This document shows positions 26,674-36,024 of a DNA stretch of 64,000 nucleotides, piece by piece (position 1 is the first letter of the stretch; every line of letters starts with the position of its first letter). Below the pieces are notes generated by a model. It saw nothing but the letters and a program-made list of their open reading frames with translations, was not told the DNA's origin and ran no database searches. Both the position numbers and the translations under genes were made by a program. This DNA is from Polynucleobacter sp. HIN11 (GTDB lineage Bacteria > Pseudomonadota > Gammaproteobacteria > Burkholderiales > Burkholderiaceae): the NCBI RefSeq assembly GCF_030297675.1, contig NZ_AP028142.1, positions 558,001 to 622,000 on the forward strand, in the 5' to 3' direction.

Positions 26674-27842
26674 TAGAAAGAGCGTGGTAAGCCAAGCAAA
26701 TGCTCGGCCACATAGGAGTAGATTAGGTTGGTCGAGATTGGGGCGACTTGATAGAGTCTCGTCTCTCTGAACTTACGTTCGACATCATATTCGCAAGCAA
26801 AGCCAAAGCCCCCATGCGTTTGTAAGCAAACATTGGCAGCTTCCCAGGATGCCTTAGCTGCTAAATACTTAGCCATATTGGACTCAGCCCCACAGGGTTC
26901 TTGACGATCAAATAGCTCGCAGGCCTTAAAGCGCATTAAGTTGGCTGCCTCGGTCTCGATGTAACTATCCGCAATCGGAAATTGAATACCTTGGTTCATG
27001 CCAATGGGGCGATCAAAGACCACGCGCTCAGTAGCGTAGCGACGCGCGCGCTCAATAAACCAATAAGCATCTCCAATGCATTCGGCTGCGATTAGGGTGC
27101 GTTCGGCGTTTAAGCCATCCAAAATGTATTTAAAGCCTAGACCCTCAGCGCCAATTAAGTTCTCCGCAGGAATCTCTAACTGGTCAAAGAAGACCTCATT
27201 GGTTTCGTGATTGACCATGTTTGCGATGGGACGCACTTCCATCCCTTTACCTAAGGCCTCATGGAGATTCACAATGAAGATCGACATGCCCTCAGACTTT
27301 TTCTTGACCTCCGAAAGTGACGTGGTGCGCGCTAACAAAATCATTAAATCTGAATGCTGAATACGCGAGATCCAGACTTTTTGGCCATTAATGATGTAGC
27401 GATCACCCTTTTTGGTGGCTGTGGTCTTTAATTTGGTCGTATCGGTTCCAGTGGTGGGCTCAGTCACTGCCATGCTTTGCAGTCGCCATTCACCCGAGGC
27501 AATCTTCGGCAAATACTGTTGCTTCTGTTGCTCAGAGCCGTGACGTAGCAGGGTGCCCATGTTGTACATCTGACCATGGCACGAGCCAGCATTGCCCCCA
27601 GAGAGATTGATTTCTTCCATGATGACGGAGGCCTCAGCAAGTCCAAGGCCCGAGCCGCCATATTCTTCTGGGATTAACGCTGCTAACCAACCTGCATCGG
27701 TCATCGCTTTAACAAATGCTTCAGGATAGCCGCGTTCATGATCAACTTTTTGCCAATAGGCAGAGTCATAACGCGAGCAAAGATCGCGAAGCGCTTCGCG
27801 CATCTCCTGATATTGGTCTGGCTTTGGAATGCTAAATGTCAT
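26673..27842 (-). CDS. acyl-CoA dehydrogenase
   Basis: A 389-residue FAD-dependent acyl-CoA dehydrogenase. The FAD-binding signature AVTEPTTGTDTTKLKT is at about residues 125-140. At the usual C-terminal catalytic position (IYEGTS in MCAD) this protein reads LYQVAPIST and has no Glu; instead Glu247 in LNAERTLIAAE lies where isovaleryl-CoA and long-chain dehydrogenases carry their base. It is therefore likely active, with the alternative base, and with a preference for branched or long acyl chains. It is paired with the CaiB-type gene downstream, and starts two bases from the stop of the linear amide hydrolase gene upstream. Confidence 0.9.
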   Translation of the reverse strand: MTFSIPKPDQYQEMREALRDLCSRYDSAYWQKVDHERGYPEAFVKAMTDAGWLAALIPEEYGGSGLGLAEASVIMEEINLSGGNAGSCHGQMYNMGTLLRHGSEQQKQQYLPKIASGEWRLQSMAVTEPTTGTDTTKLKTTATKKGDRYIINGQKVWISRIQHSDLMILLARTTSLSEVKKKSEGMSIFIVNLHEALGKGMEVRPIANMVNHETNEVFFDQLEIPAENLIGAEGLGFKYILDGLNAERTLIAAECIGDAYWFIERARRYATERVVFDRPIGMNQGIQFPIADSYIETEAANLMRFKACELFDRQEPCGAESNMAKYLAAKASWEAANVCLQTHGGFGFACEYDVERKFRETRLYQVAPISTNLIYSYVAEHLLGLPRSF

Positions 27843-27844
27843 GA

Positions 27845-28939
27845 TTAATTCAGTAGTTTGTTGGTGATGTCGATGGTTTGATAGGGGAGCTGATCTACTG
27901 GCCAGGCTCCAGATTTATTGCTATCAAAAATCTTTTTGAGATCCAAGGTGACATAACTGGTGCGATTTGCATAATTTGAAATGTGCCATTGTTGGTTATT
28001 AAGATCTTTGATGTTGACCCACTGGGTGTAATCCGAGACAACTTTTTCACCATCTTTGGATGCAGCTACCCCAATCGGAATATCCACATTGTTCAAAATA
28101 TGACCAGTGAGCTGTACGCTCTCAGCCCGATTATTTGGAGGTGTAGCGAGTTGGCGCAAGTACGCTGCCCGAATAAATCGGGAGGGTGGGGTGTAATCTG
28201 CAGGCAAGCCCATTAGTCCACCACCTTGACCAAGCTCCGTAACATTTTGGCCATTCACGGTGACTGCGCTGCGAGCGAAATTGGTCAAGTTAATGTAATT
28301 TCGAGCATTCGTGATGTGCCAATCGTAGGTTGGGGAGTTGGTTAATACGTTTGCGACATTTTCGTGGATGCGCATTTGACCTTTAACGAACTCGATTACG
28401 ATGCTGGCGCCAGTGCGATCGGTGAATACAAAATGTAACCAGGGGGGTGTTGGGCCTGAAGGTAGGCTTGAGTCATACCAAACTTTGAAGCGTGGAATCT
28501 CTTTACGTAATTCGGCGACATTGGCAAACATACCCAAAGCAAGCGTCCCAAAATCCAGAATCGAGACATAGTCCAAATCTTTAGCAGTAACAGTTTGGTA
28601 CTCCGTAAATCCTGGCAAGAAGTTGCCACTCATACCTAAGCCCGCACTATTTTGACCCTCGAGCAGGGCAGGTGCGCCTGGCAAGATTCCAGGGGAGATT
28701 CCGATAACAGCATATTTGGTAATGAACTGGATCGGGGGTAACTTGAGATTCTCGGGGGCCGTGGTGCGAAATTTAGTTCCTTGCGGGATGCTATTGATGG
28801 TCCATTTCATATCAAAGGCCCACTCCATAGTGCGACCAGCGATCACAGTACCGTCTTTAGCCTGAATATTCACAGCAGTGCAAGCAAACGAACTATGGAA
28901 AAAACTAAGTAGCGTGAGACCAGCCAACCATTTTTTCAT
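27845..28939 (-). CDS. exported linear amide C-N hydrolase (choloylglycine hydrolase/penicillin acylase family)
   Basis: Ntn-hydrolase of 364 residues. A signal peptide (MKKWLAGLTLLSFFHSSFA) leads to Cys20, which becomes the N-terminal nucleophile after cleavage: CTAVNIQAKDGTVIAGRTMEW. The Arg and Trp of this block match penicillin V acylase and bile-salt hydrolase active sites, and the NVLTNSPTYDWH block supplies the conserved Asn/Asp region. The ATG at 28939 is preceded by GGAGAA; a longer frame adds six residues. Environmental members in Gram-negative bacteria often cleave N-acyl-homoserine lactones or other N-acyl amides, so quorum-signal degradation or fatty-amide use are possible. Confidence 0.85.
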   Translation of the reverse strand: MKKWLAGLTLLSFFHSSFACTAVNIQAKDGTVIAGRTMEWAFDMKWTINSIPQGTKFRTTAPENLKLPPIQFITKYAVIGISPGILPGAPALLEGQNSAGLGMSGNFLPGFTEYQTVTAKDLDYVSILDFGTLALGMFANVAELRKEIPRFKVWYDSSLPSGPTPPWLHFVFTDRTGASIVIEFVKGQMRIHENVANVLTNSPTYDWHITNARNYINLTNFARSAVTVNGQNVTELGQGGGLMGLPADYTPPSRFIRAAYLRQLATPPNNRAESVQLTGHILNNVDIPIGVAASKDGEKVVSDYTQWVNIKDLNNQQWHISNYANRTSYVTLDLKKIFDSNKSGAWPVDQLPYQTIDITNKLLN

Positions 28940-29014
28940 GCACATTCTCCAACTCAAATTTAGTAATCTTGTAGTTTAATCTAGATACTTTCTTAAATAG
29001 TGGGGCCGATTGCC

Positions 29015-30208
29015 ATGCAACAAATCCTCTCCGGTATTCGTGTTCTAGAGCTTGGCCAATTAATTGCGGGCCCCTTTGCAGCCAAGACTTTGGCGGACTT
29101 TGGGGCAGAGATTATTAAAGTCGAGTCGCCAGAAGAGGGTGACCCATTACGCAAGTGGCGCATGCTACATGAGGGAACCTCAGTCTGGTGGCAAGCCCAG
29201 TCGCGCAACAAGCAATCGATTTGCATTGATCTGCGCCAAGCAGAGGGTCAGGATATTGTGCGACGTTTAGCGCAAGACGCTGATGTTCTGATTGAAAACT
29301 TTCGACCCGGTACCATGGAGAAATGGGGCATGGGTTGGGATGCGCTACATGCGCTTAATCCGAAATTGATCATGTTGCGTGTTTCTGGCTACGGACAAGA
29401 CGGACCGCGTCGGGATGAGCCTGGCTTTGCCGCCATTGCGGAAGCAACCGCTGGATTGCGATATTTAACTGGACATCCCGGGCAGGTGCCGGCCCGCGCG
29501 GGCTTATCGCTCGGTGACACGATTGCTGGCTTGCATGGCGCCCTTGGTGTTTTGCTGGCACTCTATGAACGCGATGCCAGGGGTGGTCAAGGGCAGATGA
29601 TCGATGTGGCACTCTACGAAGCGGTTTTTAATTTGACCGAGAGCCTCTTGCCGGAATACAGCGTCTTTGGTGCAATCCGTCAACCAGCAGGAGGGGCTTT
29701 GCCAGGCATTGCTCCATCGAATGCCTATCCTTGCCTTGATGGCCAATACGTACTAATTGCTGCGAATGGGGATTCATTATTTAAGCGCTTAATGGATTTG
29801 ATGGGGCGTAATGATTTGGGTAATGATCCTGAACTCGCGCGTAACGATGGAAGGGCTAAACATGCCGACGCCATTGATCAGGCGATCGGGCAATGGACGT
29901 GCCAACGAACCCTTGAGGAGATTCTGGCTGCTCTGCAGAGTATTTCTGTTCCCGCTGGGCGTATCTATAGTGCGAAAGATATTGCGGAGGATCCCCACTA
30001 CCGTGCGCGCGGTGTGATTGAAACTATTGAGAGTGCAGACGGTTTAAAAGTGGAGATGCCGGGCATCATTCCGAAGCTCTCCCAAAATCCTGGGGAAATT
30101 CGGCATCGCGCACCGACACTTGGCGAGCATACTGAATCGGTTCTCATGAAGCACGGATTTACTGCCGAGCAGATTCAGACCTTGAAGGACGCTGGCGTAC
30201 TACAGTAA
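29015..30208 (+). CDS. CaiB/BaiF family CoA-transferase
   Basis: A 397-residue class III CoA-transferase, the second in this window. It begins ILSGIRVLELGQLIAGPFAAKTLADFGAEIIKVE (family start block), shows VLIENFRPGTMEKWG, and has the catalytic Asp168 in AGLSLGDTIAGLHG. The ATG at 29015 is preferred to an in-frame GTG at 29000; neither has a strong ribosome site. It is divergent from the linear amide hydrolase gene. The following YqaA-like gene overlaps its stop by one base. Closest in style to the family often annotated as succinyl-CoA-dependent dicarboxylate CoA-transferases; substrate unresolved. Confidence 0.88.
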   Translation: MQQILSGIRVLELGQLIAGPFAAKTLADFGAEIIKVESPEEGDPLRKWRMLHEGTSVWWQAQSRNKQSICIDLRQAEGQDIVRRLAQDADVLIENFRPGTMEKWGMGWDALHALNPKLIMLRVSGYGQDGPRRDEPGFAAIAEATAGLRYLTGHPGQVPARAGLSLGDTIAGLHGALGVLLALYERDARGGQGQMIDVALYEAVFNLTESLLPEYSVFGAIRQPAGGALPGIAPSNAYPCLDGQYVLIAANGDSLFKRLMDLMGRNDLGNDPELARNDGRAKHADAIDQAIGQWTCQRTLEEILAALQSISVPAGRIYSAKDIAEDPHYRARGVIETIESADGLKVEMPGIIPKLSQNPGEIRHRAPTLGEHTESVLMKHGFTAEQIQTLKDAGVLQ

Positions 30209-30708
30209 TGGAAGCGCTTATTCATTCGGTAATGGATTGGTTTGGTATGCCCACCGTGGGTCTACCAGCGGTATTCATTGTGGCAGCAGTATCCGCCACG
30301 CTAATCCCGATGGGCTCAGAACCCGTTTTGTTTGCATACGTCAGCTTAAATCCTGGGGATTATTGGTTGGCAATTGGTGTGGCAACCCTGGGCAATACCC
30401 TGGGCGGCATGATTAATTGGTGGCTGGGTTTACTCGCACGAAATACCTATGAATCATTGCGAGGAAAAACCCATTCACGTGCGCAGGCATGGCTTGAGAA
30501 ACGTGGCCCCCCGATGCTGCTCCTTTCGTGGTTACCAATCATTGGTGATCCTTTGTGTGTCGTGGCTGGCTGGTTGCGTCTGAAATGGCTACCATGTTTA
30601 ATCTACATGGCAATTGGTAAATTACTTCGTTACATGACCTTAACGTGGTTGCTGACTTCCATACCCAAGTCCTTTTGGCAAGAATTGGGCCGACTCATAG
30701 GTCTATGA
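30208..30708 (+). CDS. YqaA/DedA-like (VTT-domain) membrane protein
   Basis: A 166-residue inner-membrane protein with four to five hydrophobic segments. The re-entrant-loop motif of the VTT/SNARE-associated family is visible as VATLGNTLGGMINWWLG and the second half as SWLPIIGDPLCVVAGWLRL. This is the YqaA branch of the DedA superfamily; DedA proteins act in lipid (undecaprenyl phosphate) recycling and proton-motive-force upkeep, but the YqaA role is not established. Its ATG overlaps the stop of the CoA-transferase gene (TAATG). Confidence 0.82.
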   Translation: MEALIHSVMDWFGMPTVGLPAVFIVAAVSATLIPMGSEPVLFAYVSLNPGDYWLAIGVATLGNTLGGMINWWLGLLARNTYESLRGKTHSRAQAWLEKRGPPMLLLSWLPIIGDPLCVVAGWLRLKWLPCLIYMAIGKLLRYMTLTWLLTSIPKSFWQELGRLIGL

Positions 30709-30747
30709 GAAGATAGTTGTTTTAATGGTTTAAACGAGGGCCTCAGG

Positions 30748-31521
30748 ATGCATTTAAAAGGAAAAACCGCTTTAGTAACAGGTTCAACCAGCGGTATTGG
30801 ACTGGCGATGGCGAAGGCCATGGCTGCCCAAGGCGCCAATGTGATGATGAATGGCTTTGGTGAGAAAGATGCTGCGATTGCCGAGGTCAAGGCTTATGGC
30901 GTTGAGGTGGATTATCACGGTGCCGACATGAGTAAGCCCGATGAGATTACACAGATGATTGCTGCTACCGAAAAACGCTTTGGGGCGATTGATGTGCTCA
31001 TTAATAATGCGGGGATTCAGCATGTCGCAAGTGTGGAAGATTTTCCAGCAGAGCGTTGGGATGCGGTGATTGCAATTAACTTGAGTTCCGCGTTTCATGC
31101 CACGCGCTTAGCGCTTCCAGGAATGAAAGAGCGTAATTGGGGTCGCATTATTAACATTGCCTCAGTTCATGGTCTTGTGGCTTCAATTCAAAAAGCAGCA
31201 TATGTAGCAGCAAAGCACGGCATCGTAGGCTTAACTAAGGTGGTTGCACTAGAGACTGCGCGTACGGGAGTGACTTGTAACGCAATTTGCCCGGGCTGGG
31301 TGTTAACCCCCCTTGTTCAAAAGCAAGTCGATGCACGCGCTGAGCGCGAGAAGATTTCCAATGACGCAGCCAAATTAGCACTGGTTTCTGAGAAGCAACC
31401 ATCTGGTGAGTTTGTGAAACCAGAGCAACTGGCTGCCCTGGCAGTATTTCTATGCGGACCGGATGCGTCAGAGGTTCGTGGCGTCGCATGGAATATGGAT
31501 GGCGGTTGGACGGCACAATAA
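30748..31521 (+). CDS. bdhA: 3-hydroxybutyrate dehydrogenase (SDR family)
   Basis: Short-chain dehydrogenase of 257 residues that interconverts 3-hydroxybutyrate and acetoacetate with NAD. The cofactor motif is TGSTSGIGLAMA at residues 10-21, the structural NNAG motif is INNAGIQHVASVEDFP, and the catalytic set is Ser in IASVHGLVAS with Tyr-x3-Lys in AAYVAAKHG. The block GWVLTPLVQKQVDARA with a following EKQPSGEFVKPEQLA is typical of BdhA. It fits polyhydroxybutyrate or ketone-body use, together with the HMG-CoA lyase at 37940. A ribosome site is not obvious (CCTCAGG). Confidence 0.88.
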   Translation: MHLKGKTALVTGSTSGIGLAMAKAMAAQGANVMMNGFGEKDAAIAEVKAYGVEVDYHGADMSKPDEITQMIAATEKRFGAIDVLINNAGIQHVASVEDFPAERWDAVIAINLSSAFHATRLALPGMKERNWGRIINIASVHGLVASIQKAAYVAAKHGIVGLTKVVALETARTGVTCNAICPGWVLTPLVQKQVDARAEREKISNDAAKLALVSEKQPSGEFVKPEQLAALAVFLCGPDASEVRGVAWNMDGGWTAQ

Positions 31522-31556
31522 TTAATCACTCTAATCAAAATAAGAAGAACTTCGTC

Positions 31557-32885
31557 ATGCAACGAATTGTCATTGTAGGTGGTGGGGCAGGAGGGCTAGA
31601 GCTAGCCACTCGTCTGGGTGATCGATTTGGCCCCCGCAAAGGAAAGCCCGGTCGTTATTCCATTACCTTGATTGATAAGAATCGTACGCATATTTGGAAA
31701 CCAAAACTCCATGAGATTGCGGCTGGCAGTATGGATTTGGGCGACCATGAAGTTGATTATATTGCTCAAGCTCACTGGCATCACTTTACCTATCGGATTG
31801 GTGAGATGATTGGTTTGGATCGCGAGCGTAAAGAGGTGATTGTTGCGCCATATAAGGATCATCTGGGAACTGAAATTACCCCGCAACGCTCAATTCCTTA
31901 TGATGTTCTCGTCATGAGCATTGGAAGTCTCAGCAATGACTTTGCCACACCTGGTGTCGAAGAATATGCCTTGCGCCTAGAATCTCAAGACGATGCCAAA
32001 AACTTTCATCATCAAATGCTTAATGCGATTATTCGGGCGCAGGCACAAAGTAATCCACTATCGCCCGATCAATTACACGTGGCCATTATTGGAGCGGGGG
32101 CAACAGGCGTCGAGCTCGCTGCCGAGCTGCATCGCACTACTCGCGAAGTTGTTTCCTACGGTCTTGATCGGGTAGATCCTAATAAGGATTTAAAGGTAAG
32201 CGTAATCGAGGCGGCCCCCCGAATCTTACCGGCCTTACCGGCGCGCCTATCAAATGCAACTCAAGCCTTATTGCAAAAGATGGGTGTTGAGGTCATTACG
32301 AATAAGAAAGTAGCGCGGGTGTTTCCAAAAGAGGTGCAGTTTAGTGATAACACGAGTTTGCCCGCTGAATTGATTGTTTGGGCAGCCGGCGTCAAGGCGC
32401 CTGATTTCTTAAAAGACATTGCCGGTTTGGAAACAAACCGGATTAATCAGCTCGTGGTGTTGCCTACGCTTCAAACTACGCGCGATCCTGATATCTTCGC
32501 CATGGGCGATTGTGCGGCATGCCCTTGGCCGGAAGCAAATGAGGGACAGGGCGGCTTTGTGCCGCCGCGAGCCCAAGCAGCCCATCAACAAGCTTCACAT
32601 TTATTTAAGCAAATCCAATTGCGTCTTGAAAATAAGCCCCTGAAACCATACCGCTACCGTGATTTTGGATCCTTAGTGTCTTTAGGAAAGTACAGCACCG
32701 TTGGCAACATGATGGGCGGCCTTATTGGTGGCAACCTCATGATCGAAGGTGTCTTCGCCAAGCTGATGTATTTGTCCTTGTACAAAATGCATGAGCTAGC
32801 ATTGCATGGCTGGGCCAAAGTGAGTCTCGATACCTTAGCACGTATGATCACGCGCCGCACCGAGCCCCACGTTAAATTACATTAA
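31557..32885 (+). CDS. ndh: type II NADH:quinone oxidoreductase-like flavoprotein
   Basis: A 442-residue FAD protein that should oxidise NADH and reduce quinone without pumping protons. The FAD-binding start is RIVIVGGGAGGLELATRLG, and the NADH-binding motif VAIIGAGATGVELAAELHRT lies near residue 180. The late block DIFAMGDCAACP is the second FAD contact, and the hydrophobic C-terminal part (GGLIGGNLMIEGVFAKLMYLSLYKMHELAL) matches the amphipathic membrane-binding end of NDH-2. A longer frame from 31452 overlaps bdhA; the ATG at 31557 is the right start. It ends convergent with the cupin gene, with a four-base overlap. Confidence 0.87.
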   Translation: MQRIVIVGGGAGGLELATRLGDRFGPRKGKPGRYSITLIDKNRTHIWKPKLHEIAAGSMDLGDHEVDYIAQAHWHHFTYRIGEMIGLDRERKEVIVAPYKDHLGTEITPQRSIPYDVLVMSIGSLSNDFATPGVEEYALRLESQDDAKNFHHQMLNAIIRAQAQSNPLSPDQLHVAIIGAGATGVELAAELHRTTREVVSYGLDRVDPNKDLKVSVIEAAPRILPALPARLSNATQALLQKMGVEVITNKKVARVFPKEVQFSDNTSLPAELIVWAAGVKAPDFLKDIAGLETNRINQLVVLPTLQTTRDPDIFAMGDCAACPWPEANEGQGGFVPPRAQAAHQQASHLFKQIQLRLENKPLKPYRYRDFGSLVSLGKYSTVGNMMGGLIGGNLMIEGVFAKLMYLSLYKMHELALHGWAKVSLDTLARMITRRTEPHVKLH

Positions 32886-33508
32886 TTGAGTTCGGAGCGA
32901 ACTTGAGCGGATCGATCCCACAGATTAGGGATCTGCGACGATGAGTAACCTGAAACAAAGTTTTTGACAGATCCTGTTTGTAGGTCGTAAACATGGCGCT
33001 TCACAGCCCCAATGTTGCCACCATAAACATGGATGCTGATTGAGGGTTTGTCGTCAAAGGCATTCTTCACAATATGAATATCGCCAATGCTGGGACTGAC
33101 TTCATCGACATCACCAGGTAAAAGCATCTCTTCGTGACCGATAGCCTCTAATTGGCCAGAAGCATTACGGGCATAGCGTTGACCTTTTTCACAGCCCCGC
33201 AACATGCCAATTAGACCCCAGACCATGTGATCATGAATTGGAGTGGCTTGGCCTGGGCCCCAAACAAAACTGACGACCGAGAATCGCTCCAGTGGGTCTG
33301 CGTGTAGCAAGTATTGCTGATAATACTGGGGATGAGGAACGGCACAAAAATCCGGCAGCCAATCATCAGTCTTAATTAACTCTTGTAATAGTGCTTTGGC
33401 TCTGGGGCGAACAATATCTTCAGCTTGACTCTGGTCGACTAATTGGGTCATTTGAGCCACAAAATGCCGTAAGGGGGCGATTTGATCGGTCAGAGCAGGA
33501 TTTGTCAT
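32882..33508 (-). CDS. cysteine dioxygenase-type cupin (thiol dioxygenase)
   Basis: A 208-residue single-domain cupin. The first metal-binding motif is PIHDHMVWGLIGMLRG (two His) and the second is DIHIVKNAFDDKPSISIHVYGGN. This arrangement is that of bacterial cysteine or 3-mercaptopropionate dioxygenases, which use non-haem iron and oxygen to form sulfinates. The ATG at 33508 (MTNPAL) was chosen over an upstream in-frame start at 33547 because the added residues are not conserved-looking. It faces the divergent cioA gene across about 100 bases. Which thiol it prefers cannot be told. Confidence 0.8.
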   Translation of the reverse strand: MTNPALTDQIAPLRHFVAQMTQLVDQSQAEDIVRPRAKALLQELIKTDDWLPDFCAVPHPQYYQQYLLHADPLERFSVVSFVWGPGQATPIHDHMVWGLIGMLRGCEKGQRYARNASGQLEAIGHEEMLLPGDVDEVSPSIGDIHIVKNAFDDKPSISIHVYGGNIGAVKRHVYDLQTGSVKNFVSGYSSSQIPNLWDRSAQVRSELN

Positions 33509-33609
33509 ATGTCCATTATATGAATACTTTGGGGGTTTCCCCAGCAAGCAGTAATCGGCAAAGACCCTTAAAATATCAATATTCTATTCTTAAGCTTTAG
33601 GGGAAATTT

Positions 33610-34965
33610 ATGTTTGACCCCATCATGTTGAGCCGGATCCAGTTTGCCGCCAACATCACTTTTCATATCTTATTTCCCACCATCACGATTGCTTTAGGCT
33701 GGGTCCTGTTTTATTTCAAGATCAAGTTCAATCGTACCGGTGAAGTCTATTGGCAAGAGGCGTATCAATTTTGGGTCAAAGTATTTGCGCTCACCTTCGC
33801 TTTGGGGGTTGTCAGCGGTATCACGATGAGTTTTCAGTTTGGCACCAATTGGCCCGGGTATATGGAGACCGTCGGCAATATTGCTGGACCGCTACTTGCT
33901 TATGAAGTACTGACCGCTTTCTTTCTTGAGGCCACGTTTCTTGGCATCATGTTATTTGGTGCAAAGCGCGTTTCACAACGGGTGCATACCTTAGCAACCT
34001 TCTTAGTCGCTTTTGGAACCACCTTGTCTGCATTCTGGATCATTGTTCTTAACTCCTGGATGCAAACTCCACAAGGCTTTGAGATGATCGACGGCCAGGC
34101 CCATGCGGTGAGTTGGATGGAAATCGTGTTTAACCCATCCATGCCATACCGCTTTGCCCACATGATGACTGCTTCATTTCTAACCGTGTTCTTTCTGTTA
34201 GCAGGTTTATCAGCCTATCGCTATTTACAGGGTAGTCGTACCCAAGCGAATAAGGCCATCCTCAAATTTGGCATCGTAGCAGCTGCAATTGTCACCCCCA
34301 TCCAGATTTTCTTGGGGGATATGCACGGACTCAATACCCTCAAATACCAACCAGCCAAATTGGCAGCGATGGAAGGAATCTGGGAGACAGGTAATGGCGT
34401 TCCTGCTGTTTTATTTGCCATCCCCGATGAAAAAACTAAATCCAATAAGTTTGAGATTGCGATTCCAAAATTAGCTTCTTTTTATTTAACCCACGATTGG
34501 AACGGTGAGGTCAAGGGCCTAAACGATTTTGATAAAACACCGCCAGTCAAACCTGTTTTCTTTGCCTTTCGCATCATGGTTGGCATTGGTGTGTTGATGC
34601 TGGTTTTGTCTTGGTATGGATGGTGGCGGATGCGTCGCGGACAGGACTTACCCAATTGGTTAGCCCGCATTTTTGTCTGGATGACCTTTTCAGGATGGGT
34701 AGCAGTGGTTGCTGGTTGGTATGTCACTGAAATTGGGCGTCAGCCTTATTTAGTACATGGCGTTCTGACCACGGCGCAAGCGGCTACAAAATTGCCGGGC
34801 GGCATGGTATTTAGTACTCTGATGATGTATTTGTTTCTCTACCTTACCTTAATCATTGCTTACATCTGGGCAATCTTCTACATGGCACGACAAGCGGACA
34901 AGAAGAGTGCGGAGGTAGAGGCACCCATTTCAATCCAGCCCTCATCTGCTTCAGTGCAAGCCTAA
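33610..34965 (+). CDS. cioA: cytochrome bd-type (cyanide-insensitive) ubiquinol oxidase subunit I
   Basis: Quinol oxidase subunit that carries haem b558 and the b595/d site. The 451-residue protein begins with the family pattern up to His19 (a haem ligand), has His184 in the RFAHMMTASF helix, and the signature GWYVTEIGRQPYLVHG near residue 375. Total length, well below the 522 of E. coli CydA, indicates the short Q loop of the CioA subgroup, which often gives high-oxygen-affinity or cyanide-resistant oxidases. The start follows a GGGGAAATTT leader. cioB begins directly after the stop. Together with cbb3 at 49987 it gives the cell two high-affinity terminal oxidases. Confidence 0.93.
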   Translation: MFDPIMLSRIQFAANITFHILFPTITIALGWVLFYFKIKFNRTGEVYWQEAYQFWVKVFALTFALGVVSGITMSFQFGTNWPGYMETVGNIAGPLLAYEVLTAFFLEATFLGIMLFGAKRVSQRVHTLATFLVAFGTTLSAFWIIVLNSWMQTPQGFEMIDGQAHAVSWMEIVFNPSMPYRFAHMMTASFLTVFFLLAGLSAYRYLQGSRTQANKAILKFGIVAAAIVTPIQIFLGDMHGLNTLKYQPAKLAAMEGIWETGNGVPAVLFAIPDEKTKSNKFEIAIPKLASFYLTHDWNGEVKGLNDFDKTPPVKPVFFAFRIMVGIGVLMLVLSWYGWWRMRRGQDLPNWLARIFVWMTFSGWVAVVAGWYVTEIGRQPYLVHGVLTTAQAATKLPGGMVFSTLMMYLFLYLTLIIAYIWAIFYMARQADKKSAEVEAPISIQPSSASVQA

Positions 34966-35982
34966 ATGATCCCAGCTGACTGGTCCCAAGCTTCCGTCTG
35001 GCTCCCCCTGTTTTTCTTGGGAGCGATGGGCTTTGCCATGTTGTCGTATGTTGTGTTGGATGGCTACGATTTAGGAGTTGGTATTTTGCTCAATCGTGCT
35101 GGAGATGCTGACAAAGATGTGATGATCTCCTCGATCGGACCTTTTTGGGATGCCAATGAGACCTGGCTGGTGCTTGGAGTGGGTATTTTGCTGGTTGCAT
35201 TTCCGTTTGCACACGGTATTGTCCTCACTGAACTTTATTTACCTGTGGCAATTATGTTGGCTGGTTTGATTCTGCGCGGGGTGTCATTTGATTTTCGGGC
35301 TAAAGTGAACTTGGCGCAGAAACCGCTTTGGAACTTCTTATTTTATTTCGGTAGCTTAGTAACAGCGGTATCTCAAGGCGTAATGATCGGGCGTCATATT
35401 ATTGGCTATGAGTCTGGCTTATTAGGCTGGATTTTTGCTGCCCTAGTCGGTATTTGCTTGCCAGCAGGATATGCCTTGCTGGGTTCAACCTGGCTCATCA
35501 TGAAAACGGAGGGAGCGTTGCAGTTGCGAGCGACTTCATGGGCGCGGGCAAGTTTGTGGTTAACTGGATTGGGCATTGCCTTGATCTCGGCAGCAACGCC
35601 GTATTTCAGTCCAGAAATCATGAGTCGTTGGTTTAGCTATCCCAACATTGTTTGGTTGGCGCCCATTCCGATTGCGACCGCGCTTTTATTTCTAATCACG
35701 GATCGAGCGCTGCATCGGCTTAAAGCCAACCCAAGCCAGCGGGAATGGTTACCATTCACAACAACGGTTGCAATCTTTTGGTTATCGTTCTTTGGAATTG
35801 CCTATAGTTTGTTTCCTTATCTAGTCGTCGATCGCATGACGGTGTGGCAAGCGGCCGCATCCACTCAATCGTTGTGGGTCATTTTCTGGGGCGCGATTGT
35901 GGTGTTGCCAACGATCCTGGCATACACCTTGTTCTCCTACCGCATCTTCAAGGGCAAAACTCAGCCACTAAGCTACTACTAA
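34966..35982 (+). CDS. cioB: cytochrome bd-type ubiquinol oxidase subunit II
   Basis: Partner of CioA, 338 residues, with eight to nine helices. The N-terminal helix pattern MGFAMLSYVVLDGYDLGVGILL and the segment SIGPFWDANETWLVLGVGILLVAFP are diagnostic for CydB/CioB. The gene begins immediately after the cioA stop (TAAATG), so translation is probably coupled. A cydX-like small subunit gene is not visible before the CoA-transferase gene at 36025, and the cydCD exporter genes are not in the window; their absence here is usual for cioAB loci. Confidence 0.93.
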   Translation: MIPADWSQASVWLPLFFLGAMGFAMLSYVVLDGYDLGVGILLNRAGDADKDVMISSIGPFWDANETWLVLGVGILLVAFPFAHGIVLTELYLPVAIMLAGLILRGVSFDFRAKVNLAQKPLWNFLFYFGSLVTAVSQGVMIGRHIIGYESGLLGWIFAALVGICLPAGYALLGSTWLIMKTEGALQLRATSWARASLWLTGLGIALISAATPYFSPEIMSRWFSYPNIVWLAPIPIATALLFLITDRALHRLKANPSQREWLPFTTTVAIFWLSFFGIAYSLFPYLVVDRMTVWQAAASTQSLWVIFWGAIVVLPTILAYTLFSYRIFKGKTQPLSYY

Positions 35983-36024
35983 AGAGATCGTTAGAATAGG
36001 GTATTCCATTTAAAAGAGTGCCCT

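Noticed and set aside
33570..33600. Possible FNR half-site (ATCAA) before cioA.
   Set aside because: Only one half matches; the other arm is TTAAA, and a single half-site is common by chance.
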